Below, in pieces: positions 7,970-15,198 of a stretch of 64,000 bases of DNA. Positions within the stretch are counted from its first letter, which is position 1. Every line of letters starts with the position of its first letter. Location: NCBI RefSeq assembly GCF_900013425.1, contig NZ_FBXK01000005.1:1860001-1924000 (forward strand), given 5' to 3'. The stretch comes from Sphingobium sp. Z007 (GTDB taxonomy: Bacteria; Pseudomonadota; Alphaproteobacteria; Sphingomonadales; Sphingomonadaceae). The notes under the pieces were generated by a model. That model was not told the DNA's origin. It did not search any database and saw only the letters and a program-made list of their open reading frames with translations. The translations under genes were made by a program, and so were the position numbers.

Positions 7970-9328
7970 ATGCGCCACGCGCTCACGGCCGTTCTGGCCG
8001 CCGCCAGCCTTTCGTCCATCGCCACCGCCCAGACCGCGCCTGCCCCGCCCACGCCGCCCGCTCCGCCCACACAAAGCGCCATCGGGGCGGCGGTCGCCAA
8101 GGACATGGACGCGCTGATGACGCTCTATCGCGACCTGCACGCCAATCCCGAATTGTCGTTGCAGGAAGTCAACACCGCGGCCAAACTGGCCAAGCGCCTC
8201 AAGGCACTCAAGTTCGACGTGACCGAAAAGGTCGGCGGCACCGGCGTCGTCGCGGTCATGAAGAACGGGTCCGGCCCCACGCTGCTGATCCGCGCCGACA
8301 TGGACGGGTTGCCGGTGGTCGAGCAGACCGGCCTCGCCTTCGCGTCCAAGGTCCGCACCAAAACGCCCGAAGGCGTCGAGACCGGCGTCATGCACGCCTG
8401 CGGCCATGACACCCACATGACGGCCTTTATCGAGACCGCCAAGCTGCTTGCCGCCCGCAAGGACGAATGGAAGGGCACGCTGGTCATGATCCTGCAACCG
8501 GCCGAAGAAGTGGGCAAGGGCGCGCGGATGATGCTGGAGGACGGGCTTTACACCCGCTTCCCCAAGCCGACCCATGCCATCGCCTTCCACGACGCAGCCA
8601 ATATCGTGGCGGGACAGATCGGCTACACCCCCGGCTATGCGCTGGCCAATGTCGACAGCGTCGACATTTTGGTGAAGGGTGTGGGCGGTCACGGCGCCTA
8701 TCCGCAAACGACCCGCGACCCGATCGTGCTGGCGTCGCGCATCGTCACCTCCTTGCAGACCCTCGTCAGCCGCGAACAAGATCCGCAAGATCCCGCCGTC
8801 GTAACCGTCGGCAGCTTCCAGGCCGGGGCCAAGCATAATATCATTCCCGACGAGGCGAAGCTGCTGCTGACCATCCGCAGCTATTCGGACGAGACGCGCG
8901 AAAAGCTGATCGACGGGATCAGGCGGATCAGCCGCGGCGAGGCGATCGCGGCGGGCGTGCCTGAGGATAAGATGCCGGTGGTGAGCGTGAAGGACGAATT
9001 CACCCCCTCCACCTTCAACCCGCCCGAATTTGCCGAACAGATGGCCGGCCTGCTTAAAAGCCATTTCCCCGACGGCCGAGTCATCAAGACAAGCGCAGTA
9101 ATGGGCGGCGAGGATTTCAGCCGCTTCTATCGCGCCGACAAGAGCATCAACAGCTTCATCTTCTGGGTCGGCGGCGTGCCGGCCGACAAGCTGGCGGCGG
9201 CGCAGGCCGGCCAGACAAGCCTGCCGTCGCTACACAGTCCTTTCTGGGCGCCGGAAGCCGACAAGGTGATCGCCACCGCCAGCGAAGCCATGACTGTGCT
9301 GGCACTGGACATATTGAAGAAACAATGA
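7970..9328 (+). CDS. Secreted M20 family amidohydrolase
   Basis: Metal-dependent amidohydrolase/carboxypeptidase of the hippurate hydrolase (M20D) type, 452 residues. The N-terminus is a signal peptide (MRHALTAVLAAASLSSIATA, cut before Q) followed by a Pro/Ala-rich linker, so it acts in the periplasm. Metal-site motifs are MHACGHDTHM, QPAEE, and MGGEDFS near the C-terminus; VGGHGAYP marks the dimerisation domain. A good AAGGGAG site precedes this ATG; the longer frame from 7817 adds no family sequence. Substrate (N-acyl amino acid or peptide) cannot be read from the sequence. It appears monocistronic. Confidence 0.92.
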   Translation: MRHALTAVLAAASLSSIATAQTAPAPPTPPAPPTQSAIGAAVAKDMDALMTLYRDLHANPELSLQEVNTAAKLAKRLKALKFDVTEKVGGTGVVAVMKNGSGPTLLIRADMDGLPVVEQTGLAFASKVRTKTPEGVETGVMHACGHDTHMTAFIETAKLLAARKDEWKGTLVMILQPAEEVGKGARMMLEDGLYTRFPKPTHAIAFHDAANIVAGQIGYTPGYALANVDSVDILVKGVGGHGAYPQTTRDPIVLASRIVTSLQTLVSREQDPQDPAVVTVGSFQAGAKHNIIPDEAKLLLTIRSYSDETREKLIDGIRRISRGEAIAAGVPEDKMPVVSVKDEFTPSTFNPPEFAEQMAGLLKSHFPDGRVIKTSAVMGGEDFSRFYRADKSINSFIFWVGGVPADKLAAAQAGQTSLPSLHSPFWAPEADKVIATASEAMTVLALDILKKQ

Positions 9329-9339
9329 ATCGAAGACAA

Positions 9340-9368
9340 ACGATCGCGGAAGACATTTCCGCGATCGT
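9340..9368 (+). terminator. Hairpin after the amidohydrolase gene
   Basis: ACGATCGCGGAA (9340-9351) pairs with TTCCGCGATCGT (9357-9368) around a five-base loop, 11 bases after the stop. A T-run is lacking, so termination efficiency is uncertain. Confidence 0.6.
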
Positions 9369-9418
9369 CTTGCGAAAGTCATTTGCTAATGCAACGCGCT
9401 ACGTCTTATATTCATAGG

Positions 9419-9808
9419 ATGATTGCATGCGAACTGGACGATCCTGACGGGATCATCTTCGTACACGCCACCGGCGTATGGACGATTGCCGATGTCGATC
9501 GTCATTATGGCCATCTCACCCTCATATTGGACGACCGGCGTCGCAACGGGTTGCCGATCCGCATCCTGTCCGACGTGACGGAGGCGGAACGGCAAACGCA
9601 CGATATCGAGGCGCGTATCCTGTGGCATATGGATCGCACCTATCGGCCCACCGACCGGGTCGCGATCCTGGTCGCGAATGTCGCGGACAAACTCTATGTC
9701 CGCGCCCGACTGGGCAAGGCGATCGTTGCGGCCTTTTCCTCACAACTGCCCGCAGAAATGTGGCTGATGTCCGACGACCTGCAACCGCCGGGCATCGTCG
9801 CAGCGTAA
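9419..9808 (+). CDS. Hypothetical protein, weakly STAS/SpoIIAA-like
   Basis: A 129-residue soluble protein. The pattern (GIIFVHATGVWTIADVDRHY, then a helix, then LPIRILSDVTEAE, then VAILVANVADKLYVRARLGK) suggests alternating strands and helices as in SpoIIAA-like STAS proteins found in many alphaproteobacteria. No Ser phosphorylation site can be identified with confidence. A TTG at 9383 or ATG at 9389 would add about a dozen residues with no better ribosome site. It stands alone, convergent with bdcA. Role unknown. Confidence 0.65.
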   Translation: MIACELDDPDGIIFVHATGVWTIADVDRHYGHLTLILDDRRRNGLPIRILSDVTEAERQTHDIEARILWHMDRTYRPTDRVAILVANVADKLYVRARLGKAIVAAFSSQLPAEMWLMSDDLQPPGIVAA

Positions 9809-9815
9809 CGAACAA

Positions 9816-10529
9816 TCAAGCGCCGAAGCCGCCGTCGATCGTGTGCATCGCGCCGGTGATGATGCCCGCTTCCGGTCCCGCCAAATAAGCCGCAAGGCCG
9901 GCAATCTCTTCCCCCGTGGCATGGCGCTTGATCGCCATGAAACCGTGCATCATGCCGCTCATCGGGCCATCGGCCGGGTTCATGTCGGTGTCGGTCGGAC
10001 CGGGCTGGATGATATTGACGGTGATGCCGCGCGCCCCAAAATCGCGGGCTAGGCCGCGGGCCATGCCCTGCAACGCCGACTTGGTCATCGCATAGGCCGC
10101 CCCGCCTTCGAACGGCATCCGGTCGCCATTGACCGATCCGACAACGATGATGCGGCCACCGTCGGGCATGCGCCGCGCCGCTTCGACCGCGGCGTAATAG
10201 GGCGCGCGGACATTGATGTCGATCATCCGGTCGATCGCGTCGGCGTCCTGCGCCAGCGGATCGCCCAGGATCGCCGCGCCGGCATTGACCACCAATATGT
10301 CGAGTGGTCCTTGCCCTGCGACGACATCGATCACCGCCTGGCGATCGGCCGCGTCGGAACGGATCGCGCTGGCCCCGGTGTCGGCAGCCAGCGCATGCGC
10401 GGCGTCATGCGAGCCGGCATAGGTGAAGGCGACCTGCGCGCCGTCGGCGGCAAAACGCCGCACGATGGCCGCGCCAATGCCCCTGCTGCCGCCCAGGACC
10501 AAGGCTTTTTTGGAGGTGAAATCGGTCAT
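9816..10529 (-). CDS. bdcA: BdcA-like short-chain dehydrogenase
   Basis: A 237-residue SDR with LGGSRGIGAAIVRRF for the cofactor, VNAG, SVNGD, and the YAMTK catalytic pair. From memory, the order SADRxAVIDVV, NGDRMP, ALQGMARGLARDFG, and GAMHTIDGGFGA closely follows E. coli BdcA (YjgI), reported to bind c-di-GMP and promote biofilm dispersal. Whether it works as an oxidoreductase or c-di-GMP sink is not settled by sequence. The start at 10529 has GGAAGACGAAG upstream; the frame could extend to 10589 across the regulatory region, which is unlikely. Divergent from its TetR partner, as in E. coli. Confidence 0.88.
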   Translation of the reverse strand: MTDFTSKKALVLGGSRGIGAAIVRRFAADGAQVAFTYAGSHDAAHALAADTGASAIRSDAADRQAVIDVVAGQGPLDILVVNAGAAILGDPLAQDADAIDRMIDINVRAPYYAAVEAARRMPDGGRIIVVGSVNGDRMPFEGGAAYAMTKSALQGMARGLARDFGARGITVNIIQPGPTDTDMNPADGPMSGMMHGFMAIKRHATGEEIAGLAAYLAGPEAGIITGAMHTIDGGFGA

Positions 10530-10569
10530 CTTCGTCTTCCTTGTATTTGTGTAATGATCGCTATATAAA

Positions 10570-10589
10570 TTGACTATCTGCCGGGTCAA
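10570..10589. promoter_or_regulatory. Candidate TetR (BdcR) operator between bdcA and bdcR
   Basis: TTGAC at 10570-10574 and GTCAA at 10585-10589 form an inverted repeat with ten bases between, beside the AT-rich CTATATAAAT. Its place between divergent genes fits a shared autoregulatory operator. The symmetry is short, so this is tentative. Confidence 0.4.
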
Positions 10590-10600
10590 GGAATTATGTA

Positions 10601-11194
10601 GTGACCGTTAAAGAAAAATTGAAAAGCCGCGGTCGCCCGCGCGCTTTCGACCGGGACGCCGCGCTGGACCAGGCGCAGGCGCTGTTCCAAGCGCAGGGCT
10701 ATGACGGGGTCGGCGTGGCCGCGCTGGCGCAGGCGATGGGCGTCAATCCCCCCAGCCTTTACGCCGCCTTCGGCAGCAAGGCCGCCTTGTTCGACGAGGT
10801 GCTGGGTCGCTATGCGCGCAACGGACTGCCGATCGATGCATTGCTCGCGCCGGGCGCCCCGCCCGCCCCCGCGCTCGGCGCGCTGCTGCGCGAGGCCGCG
10901 CGCATCTACGCCGCTGATCCGCAGACGGCCGGCTGCATGGTGTTGGAGGGCGCGCGTGGCGCGGACGCCGACGCCGCCTGCTGCGCCCGCAACTGGAAGG
11001 CGGCGAGCGCCAAGCGGGTGCGCGACTTTCTGATCCCAACCCATGCCGACAAGGCGCAGGTCGTGGCTGATTATATGGTGACGGTCATGTCCGGCCTGTC
11101 GGCCGACGCGCGTGCCGGGACGCCCACGGATCGACTGGTCGCGGTCGCGGACATGGCGGGGCTGGCGATCACGGCCGTGCTGACCGAAGGCTGA
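10601..11194 (+). CDS. bdcR: TetR-family regulator, BdcR-like
   Basis: A 197-residue repressor. The N-terminal HTH reads GRPRAFDRDAALDQA, then VGVAALAQAMGVNPPSLYAA and FGSKAALFDEVL, standard TetR. The C-terminal CMVLEGARG and MSGLSADARAGT blocks match E. coli BdcR (YjgJ) as I recall it. The GTG start follows an AAGGAAT site. Divergent orientation with bdcA, with a small palindrome in the gap, suggests it represses bdcA and itself. Ligand unknown. Confidence 0.88.
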   Translation: MTVKEKLKSRGRPRAFDRDAALDQAQALFQAQGYDGVGVAALAQAMGVNPPSLYAAFGSKAALFDEVLGRYARNGLPIDALLAPGAPPAPALGALLREAARIYAADPQTAGCMVLEGARGADADAACCARNWKAASAKRVRDFLIPTHADKAQVVADYMVTVMSGLSADARAGTPTDRLVAVADMAGLAITAVLTEG

Positions 11195-11215
11195 TCGCGC
11201 GTCTGGACGATTCGC

Positions 11216-12205
11216 CTATTGCGGGCGATGCCCCTTGCGCCATTTGGTCAGCAGGTGCCGCGCCAGCATCAGCGGCGGCATCCGCAGCCAGTGCGACCGC
11301 ACGAAGAAGGCGAAGACCAACAGCTTGCGGCTTTCCCGGCCCCATCCGTCGCGTGCGAGCAATCGCGCGCGCACCAGCCCGTCCCAAAGGGTCAGGCGCG
11401 CGCCCGCGCCATAGATCGCACGCGCCAGTCGCTGCGCCTGCCGGACATGGGCGGCAAGACCATGATGTGCAGCGCGCGCTGCCAGCGCGGCGGTATCGGC
11501 ATCGGGCAGCAGGCAATATATGTCCCACAGGTTACGCAGACCGCCCTGCATGTCACCATCTGCCAGCATATGCGCGACCGAATGGACGATCCGGTCCTCG
11601 ACCGAGAGGATATATAATCCATTGGTTATATGAATAGCGTCCGCGATCATCGCCGCCGCATCGGCCGTCTGGCGCGCGGTCAGTGGCAATATGGTATGAT
11701 GCACGTCGATCATCCGGTCGCGATCGACATGGATCATCGGCGGCAGTTCATGCATCCACTGGCGATAATAGGCGTCGTCATAGGGGTCTTCCTTGACCCA
11801 CTCCCATCCCGCCGCGATCAGCGCGCGCTCCACCGCCGACATCGCGTCGCGCGGCACGAGAATGTCGAGATCGCCAATAAACCGCCCCTGCCCGGCGCGC
11901 AGGCCCGCCGCCACATAGGCCGCCCCCTTGAGCAGCACCAGTTTAACATCCACGCCGCGCAACGCCTGCGCAGCCCGGTCCGCCTCCCACAGCGCCTGCT
12001 GTGCCTCCCGCCCGCTGTCGCGCCGGGCGTCATCCAGGATCGGCCGCACCGCATCCGGCAAGGCGACGCACTCCAGTCGATAGGCGAGCGTCCCGATCAG
12101 CCGCTCCGCCCGCGCCGCGGCGAGCAGGCGGTTCCAGCCTTCCGCATCGAGCGCCCCGACCGAAGCCGGATCGCGCAACGTGCGCACCAGCAACGCCGCG
12201 CTCAT
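11216..12205 (-). CDS. Nucleotidyltransferase family protein of the HPr-rel-A cluster
   Basis: A 329-residue protein of the uncharacterised PF14907-type nucleotidyltransferases. LLKGAAYVAAG precedes GDLDILVPRD (about 111-120), where D112 and D114 fit the metal-binding pair; IDVHHTI and VEDRIVHSVAHML follow. Related enzymes occur in RiPP clusters; the substrate here is unknown. ATG overlaps the HprK-related kinase stop (ATGA), so the two are translationally coupled. It is the last gene of the minus-strand cluster. A basic C-terminal region (HLLTKWRKGHRPQ) ends the protein. Confidence 0.86.
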   Translation of the reverse strand: MSAALLVRTLRDPASVGALDAEGWNRLLAAARAERLIGTLAYRLECVALPDAVRPILDDARRDSGREAQQALWEADRAAQALRGVDVKLVLLKGAAYVAAGLRAGQGRFIGDLDILVPRDAMSAVERALIAAGWEWVKEDPYDDAYYRQWMHELPPMIHVDRDRMIDVHHTILPLTARQTADAAAMIADAIHITNGLYILSVEDRIVHSVAHMLADGDMQGGLRNLWDIYCLLPDADTAALAARAAHHGLAAHVRQAQRLARAIYGAGARLTLWDGLVRARLLARDGWGRESRKLLVFAFFVRSHWLRMPPLMLARHLLTKWRKGHRPQ

Positions 12206-13065
12206 GCCAGTTTCTCCCACAGCCGATCGACCATGGCGATGGCGTCGTCGCCGGAGGGGAAATCGATCGCCCGCGCCGGCACATGGCGGACGAAGCGGGT
12301 GAGCGCGGTGAAAGCCGGCTCGCCCAGCGCGACATAGTTGGTCGATGCCTGGGTCAGGCGCATGAAGATTTCGCCCTCCCCCAGCGGTCGCACCGCAGCG
12401 TCGTGGCCGAAACGGGGGAAGAGCAGCAAAGCGGGCATCCCGCCCTCCCCCATGCGCGACACCGCGTCGGCGCGCGGCACCATATGGCGGATGTCGCCCT
12501 TCGCCGTCGCCGCCAGCAACGGTCCCATGCGCGGTTCGCCGACCGCCTGGGTCACCACCTCTATCGCCCGATTCTTAAGGCTGACGAGGCGAGGAAAAGG
12601 CAGGATCGCACCGCTATCCATGTCGAGCAACGCGAACTCGTCGCCCATGAAGCGCCAGCCGCGTTCGCCCAGCAAGGCCGCCAGGGTCGATTTGCCGGAC
12701 CCCGATTCGCCGGTCATCACCAGCACGCGCCCGTCTTTCTCCACGCTCGACGCATGGAGCAGCAGGTGCCGCCGCCAGCCCAGCGCCATTTGCAGGTTCA
12801 TGCCCATTTCGGCGGCCAGCAGACCATGGGCCAGGCTCATCGGCGCGGCGTCGGCCAAGCCATGGTCGCCGGTGATGAAGATGGACGGCCGCACCCAGCG
12901 CCGCGCCAGGCCGGTGGGCTGAAGCCGGACGGTGAAGTCAGCGATCGCGCCCCGCACATCGGGATAGGCCGCATAGAGCCGCGCCAGGTCCGCGATCGGC
13001 TGCGGCCAGGCGGACCCGATGCGAAACGTCGCCGGACCGATGCGCAGGGTGACGGCGTGCCTCAT
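12202..13065 (-). CDS. HprK-related kinase A (HPr-rel-A system)
   Basis: A 287-residue protein related to the kinase domain of HPr kinase/phosphorylase but lacking its N-terminal domain. It shows LLLHASSVEKDGRVLVMTG, a P-loop GESGSGKST at 119-127, and GDEFALLD at 141-148. There is no ptsH (HPr) gene nearby, so HPr is unlikely to be the substrate. HprK homologues phosphorylate peptides in some lasso-peptide pathways (PadeK, ThcoK). ATGA overlaps tie it to the PqqD-like gene upstream and the nucleotidyltransferase downstream. Family name from memory; function inferred only. Confidence 0.88.
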   Translation of the reverse strand: MRHAVTLRIGPATFRIGSAWPQPIADLARLYAAYPDVRGAIADFTVRLQPTGLARRWVRPSIFITGDHGLADAAPMSLAHGLLAAEMGMNLQMALGWRRHLLLHASSVEKDGRVLVMTGESGSGKSTLAALLGERGWRFMGDEFALLDMDSGAILPFPRLVSLKNRAIEVVTQAVGEPRMGPLLAATAKGDIRHMVPRADAVSRMGEGGMPALLLFPRFGHDAAVRPLGEGEIFMRLTQASTNYVALGEPAFTALTRFVRHVPARAIDFPSGDDAIAMVDRLWEKLA

Positions 13066-13358
13066 ACGGGACGGACCAGTCCCAGCGCGACGAGCGCGCC
13101 GAGATGCGCGTCGATCTCCGCCACGGCATCGTCCACCGGCCCCAGATCATAGTCGCGCGCCAGCCGGTCGTGCATCGCCTGCGCGCTCACGGGCGCGCCG
13201 TCGGCCATGTGCTCTAATATCTCCGGCACCGGGCTGATGACCATATGGGTCTGGCCCGACCGATGATGGTAGAGCAGCACGAGATCGTCGAGGACGCAGG
13301 TTGTTACCGCGTCCGCCTCGTCCCGGCGATAGGCTGTCGCTCCGTCCAAATCCGGCAT
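13062..13358 (-). CDS. PqqD-like protein of the HPr-rel-A system
   Basis: A 98-residue protein with a PqqD-like winged-helix layout: VTTCVLDDLVLLYHHRSGQ as the beta-hairpin, then VSPVPEILEHMADG, then helices ending LGALVALGLV. PqqD-type domains bind leader peptides (RRE function) in RiPP pathways. No PQQ biosynthesis genes are present. Its stop overlaps the kinase start. The ATG at 13358 has only a weak TTTGGG site. The family matches what databases call HPr-rel-A system PqqD, as I recall it. Confidence 0.82.
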   Translation of the reverse strand: MPDLDGATAYRRDEADAVTTCVLDDLVLLYHHRSGQTHMVISPVPEILEHMADGAPVSAQAMHDRLARDYDLGPVDDAVAEIDAHLGALVALGLVRPV

Positions 13359-13414
13359 CCCAAACTACTGTCCATCTCGCTGTAGCGCGAAGGCGTAGCG
13401 AAGTGCCTAACGCA

Positions 13415-14575
13415 TCAGGATAGCGCTGGCGACCGGACGGGTTGCGGCGCGGGCGCACCCACCAGCCCTTCGAATGCGCGCAGATAGCGATCGAGCGCGC
13501 GCTGTACGCCATGGTCGCGCGTCGCCGCCGCCAACATGGCAGGCGGCGCGGGGTGCGCCAGCGCACGTTCGATCGCATGGGCGAAGGCTGCCGCATCGCC
13601 CACCCGCACGACCGGATGCTGCCCCGCTTCCGCCAGAAGCGCACGGATATTGGGCGTGCTATCGGTCGCCACCACGCCCGTGCCGCAGGCCAGCGCCTCG
13701 ATCAGGGTAGCGCACAGCCCTTCCCATCGCGACGGCTGGAGCAACAGGTCCGCGTCTGCCATCAGCGCCGCAAGGGCGTCAGGGTCACCGACATAGCCGG
13801 TAAAATCGACGCGATCGGCAATGTCCAGCGCCTGACATTGCTGCTCCAGATCCGCGCGCAGCGGCCCTTGCCCGGCGATGGTCAGCCGCCAGTCGAGATG
13901 GGGCAGCCGCGCCAGTGCGGCGAGCGCCGTAGCCTGATCCTTTTGCGGCGTCAGCCGCCCGACCATCAACAGCCGGCACGGATCGCCCGGCTCGCGCGCG
14001 ATCCGCCCATTGCGGGCCTGTTCCATGGCGCGCGTCACCGTCGGGCGAGGCAGCAGGCGGATGTCGCCGCTCTGCGCCAGCAGGGCGCGGTCATGTTCGC
14101 CCATAACGATGGTGAGATCGCTCAGGCGCGCGATGGCGCGAAAACGAAGCAAGCGGGCCAGTGCGCCGGGGCCGCGCTGACCGGGCCGCACGATAGGATT
14201 GGAAATGCGGCCGACCGCTTTCGTATCGGTGCCCAATGCGGCAAGCGCGACCAGCATGTTGCTCTGGTTGCCTGCCGAATAGAGGATGTCGGGTCGATAG
14301 CGCCGGACCATCGCGGCCAGCGCCGGAAATTGCGCGATCATCGAGAGGCGTCGGATGCCGCCGGGCGCAGGCACGCGTCGGACGGTGAGCGCGGAATCGA
14401 TCAGATGCGCGGCGGGACCATCGGTGCGCGCCATCCACAATTCGACCGGAATGCCGCGCTGGAGCAGGTGATTGGCCAGCAATATGGCGACGCGATCCAG
14501 GCCGCCATCGCCCGGCTGGTACAGATAGATGGCCACCGAAAAAGCACGCCCCGCAGGGCGGCCGAACTGAAACAT
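13415..14575 (-). CDS. Glycosyltransferase family 4 in the HPr-rel-A cluster
   Basis: A 386-residue GT-B fold glycosyltransferase. The N-terminal domain has YQPGDGGLDRVAILLANHLL; the C-terminal domain has LMVGRLTPQKDQATAL and the donor-binding stretch LLQPSRWEGLCATLIEALAC with the EGLCATLIE signature of GT4. Donor and acceptor are unknown. It lies on the same strand between the Tat-signal protein and the PqqD-like gene (56 bases to the latter), so it may glycosylate a cell-surface product. The last residues are Pro/Ala-rich. Confidence 0.88.
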   Translation of the reverse strand: MFQFGRPAGRAFSVAIYLYQPGDGGLDRVAILLANHLLQRGIPVELWMARTDGPAAHLIDSALTVRRVPAPGGIRRLSMIAQFPALAAMVRRYRPDILYSAGNQSNMLVALAALGTDTKAVGRISNPIVRPGQRGPGALARLLRFRAIARLSDLTIVMGEHDRALLAQSGDIRLLPRPTVTRAMEQARNGRIAREPGDPCRLLMVGRLTPQKDQATALAALARLPHLDWRLTIAGQGPLRADLEQQCQALDIADRVDFTGYVGDPDALAALMADADLLLQPSRWEGLCATLIEALACGTGVVATDSTPNIRALLAEAGQHPVVRVGDAAAFAHAIERALAHPAPPAMLAAATRDHGVQRALDRYLRAFEGLVGAPAPQPVRSPALS

Positions 14576-14596
14576 GGAAGCTGCCTCGCCAAATAT

Positions 14597-14614
14597 CGAA
14601 CCATTTCAGGTTCG
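14597..14614. promoter_or_regulatory. Short palindrome before the glycosyltransferase gene
   Basis: CGAACC (14597-14602) and GGTTCG (14609-14614) form a perfect 6-bp inverted repeat around six bases, 22 bases upstream of the glycosyltransferase start and after the Tat-signal gene. It could be an operator or a weak mRNA hairpin. Confidence 0.3.
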
Positions 14615-14672
14615 ACGTCGTCAACGCGGGCAATCCGTATCTGTTCAAACCATTACGGGTGCGACGATCGGT

Positions 14673-15098
14673 TCAGCGCGGCATTTGCAGCGAAGCGTAG
14701 CAGGTAAAGCCGCTGGTTCCGCGCTGGAGCCGGCGGATATAATTGAGATAGGCCTGATTCTGTTCATAGCCGGTCCCGGGCAGCGGACGGCCGCGCAGCG
14801 CCTGCTTGACCTGTTCGCCGGTGAAGCTGCGGCCGGTGCCGGGATAGGCGCCGGGCGTGCCGGCCGGGACGAGTTGGCCGTTGGGGGCGATGAAATTGCC
14901 CGCCCGGCTCTGGTCGGGCACAGGGATGGTGCAGTTCAGCACCGACGCGGCGGTGTTGGCCAGCGCGGGACGGATCGACACGATCGCCGACGCCGCGGCC
15001 GCGCCGCCCATCAACAACTGGCGACGGGACGGGACGGCCAGCGATGGCGCGTCATCGCCACCTTCGGGGCTATCTTGTTCGGACTTCGGGTCGCTCAT
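14673..15098 (-). CDS. Tat-signal small protein heading the HPr-rel-A cluster
   Basis: A 141-residue protein with a twin-arginine signal: acidic leader, SRRQLLMGG with arginines at 25-26, a hydrophobic Ala-rich segment, and a likely cut after ALA at 47. The mature part (about 94 residues) holds two cysteines, C56 and C133, and GQLVPAGTPGAYPGTGRSFT; it ends CYASLQMPR. No enzyme motif is visible. Tat export implies folding or cofactor loading in the cytoplasm. Same strand as the glycosyltransferase, 97 bases upstream. It could be a substrate of the cluster, which is inference. Divergent from phoR. Confidence 0.75.
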   Translation of the reverse strand: MSDPKSEQDSPEGGDDAPSLAVPSRRQLLMGGAAAASAIVSIRPALANTAASVLNCTIPVPDQSRAGNFIAPNGQLVPAGTPGAYPGTGRSFTGEQVKQALRGRPLPGTGYEQNQAYLNYIRRLQRGTSGFTCYASLQMPR

Positions 15099-15198
15099 AT
15101 CGTCATGATCCGCTCGTCACGCTTGCCAAAGCGTAAAGATTGCACGCTATTGCAATAAGCCATCGCAGCAATTGCGCGACAAATCCAGCGCGGTAACC

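Noticed and set aside
13062..13358. PQQ biosynthesis operon
   Set aside because: Only a PqqD-like protein is present; pqqA, pqqB, pqqC and pqqE are absent and the neighbours define the HPr-rel-A type instead.
11216..15098. Lasso-peptide gene cluster
   Set aside because: There is no asparagine-synthetase-like cyclase, no transglutaminase-like leader peptidase and no short precursor; only tailoring-type enzymes are found.
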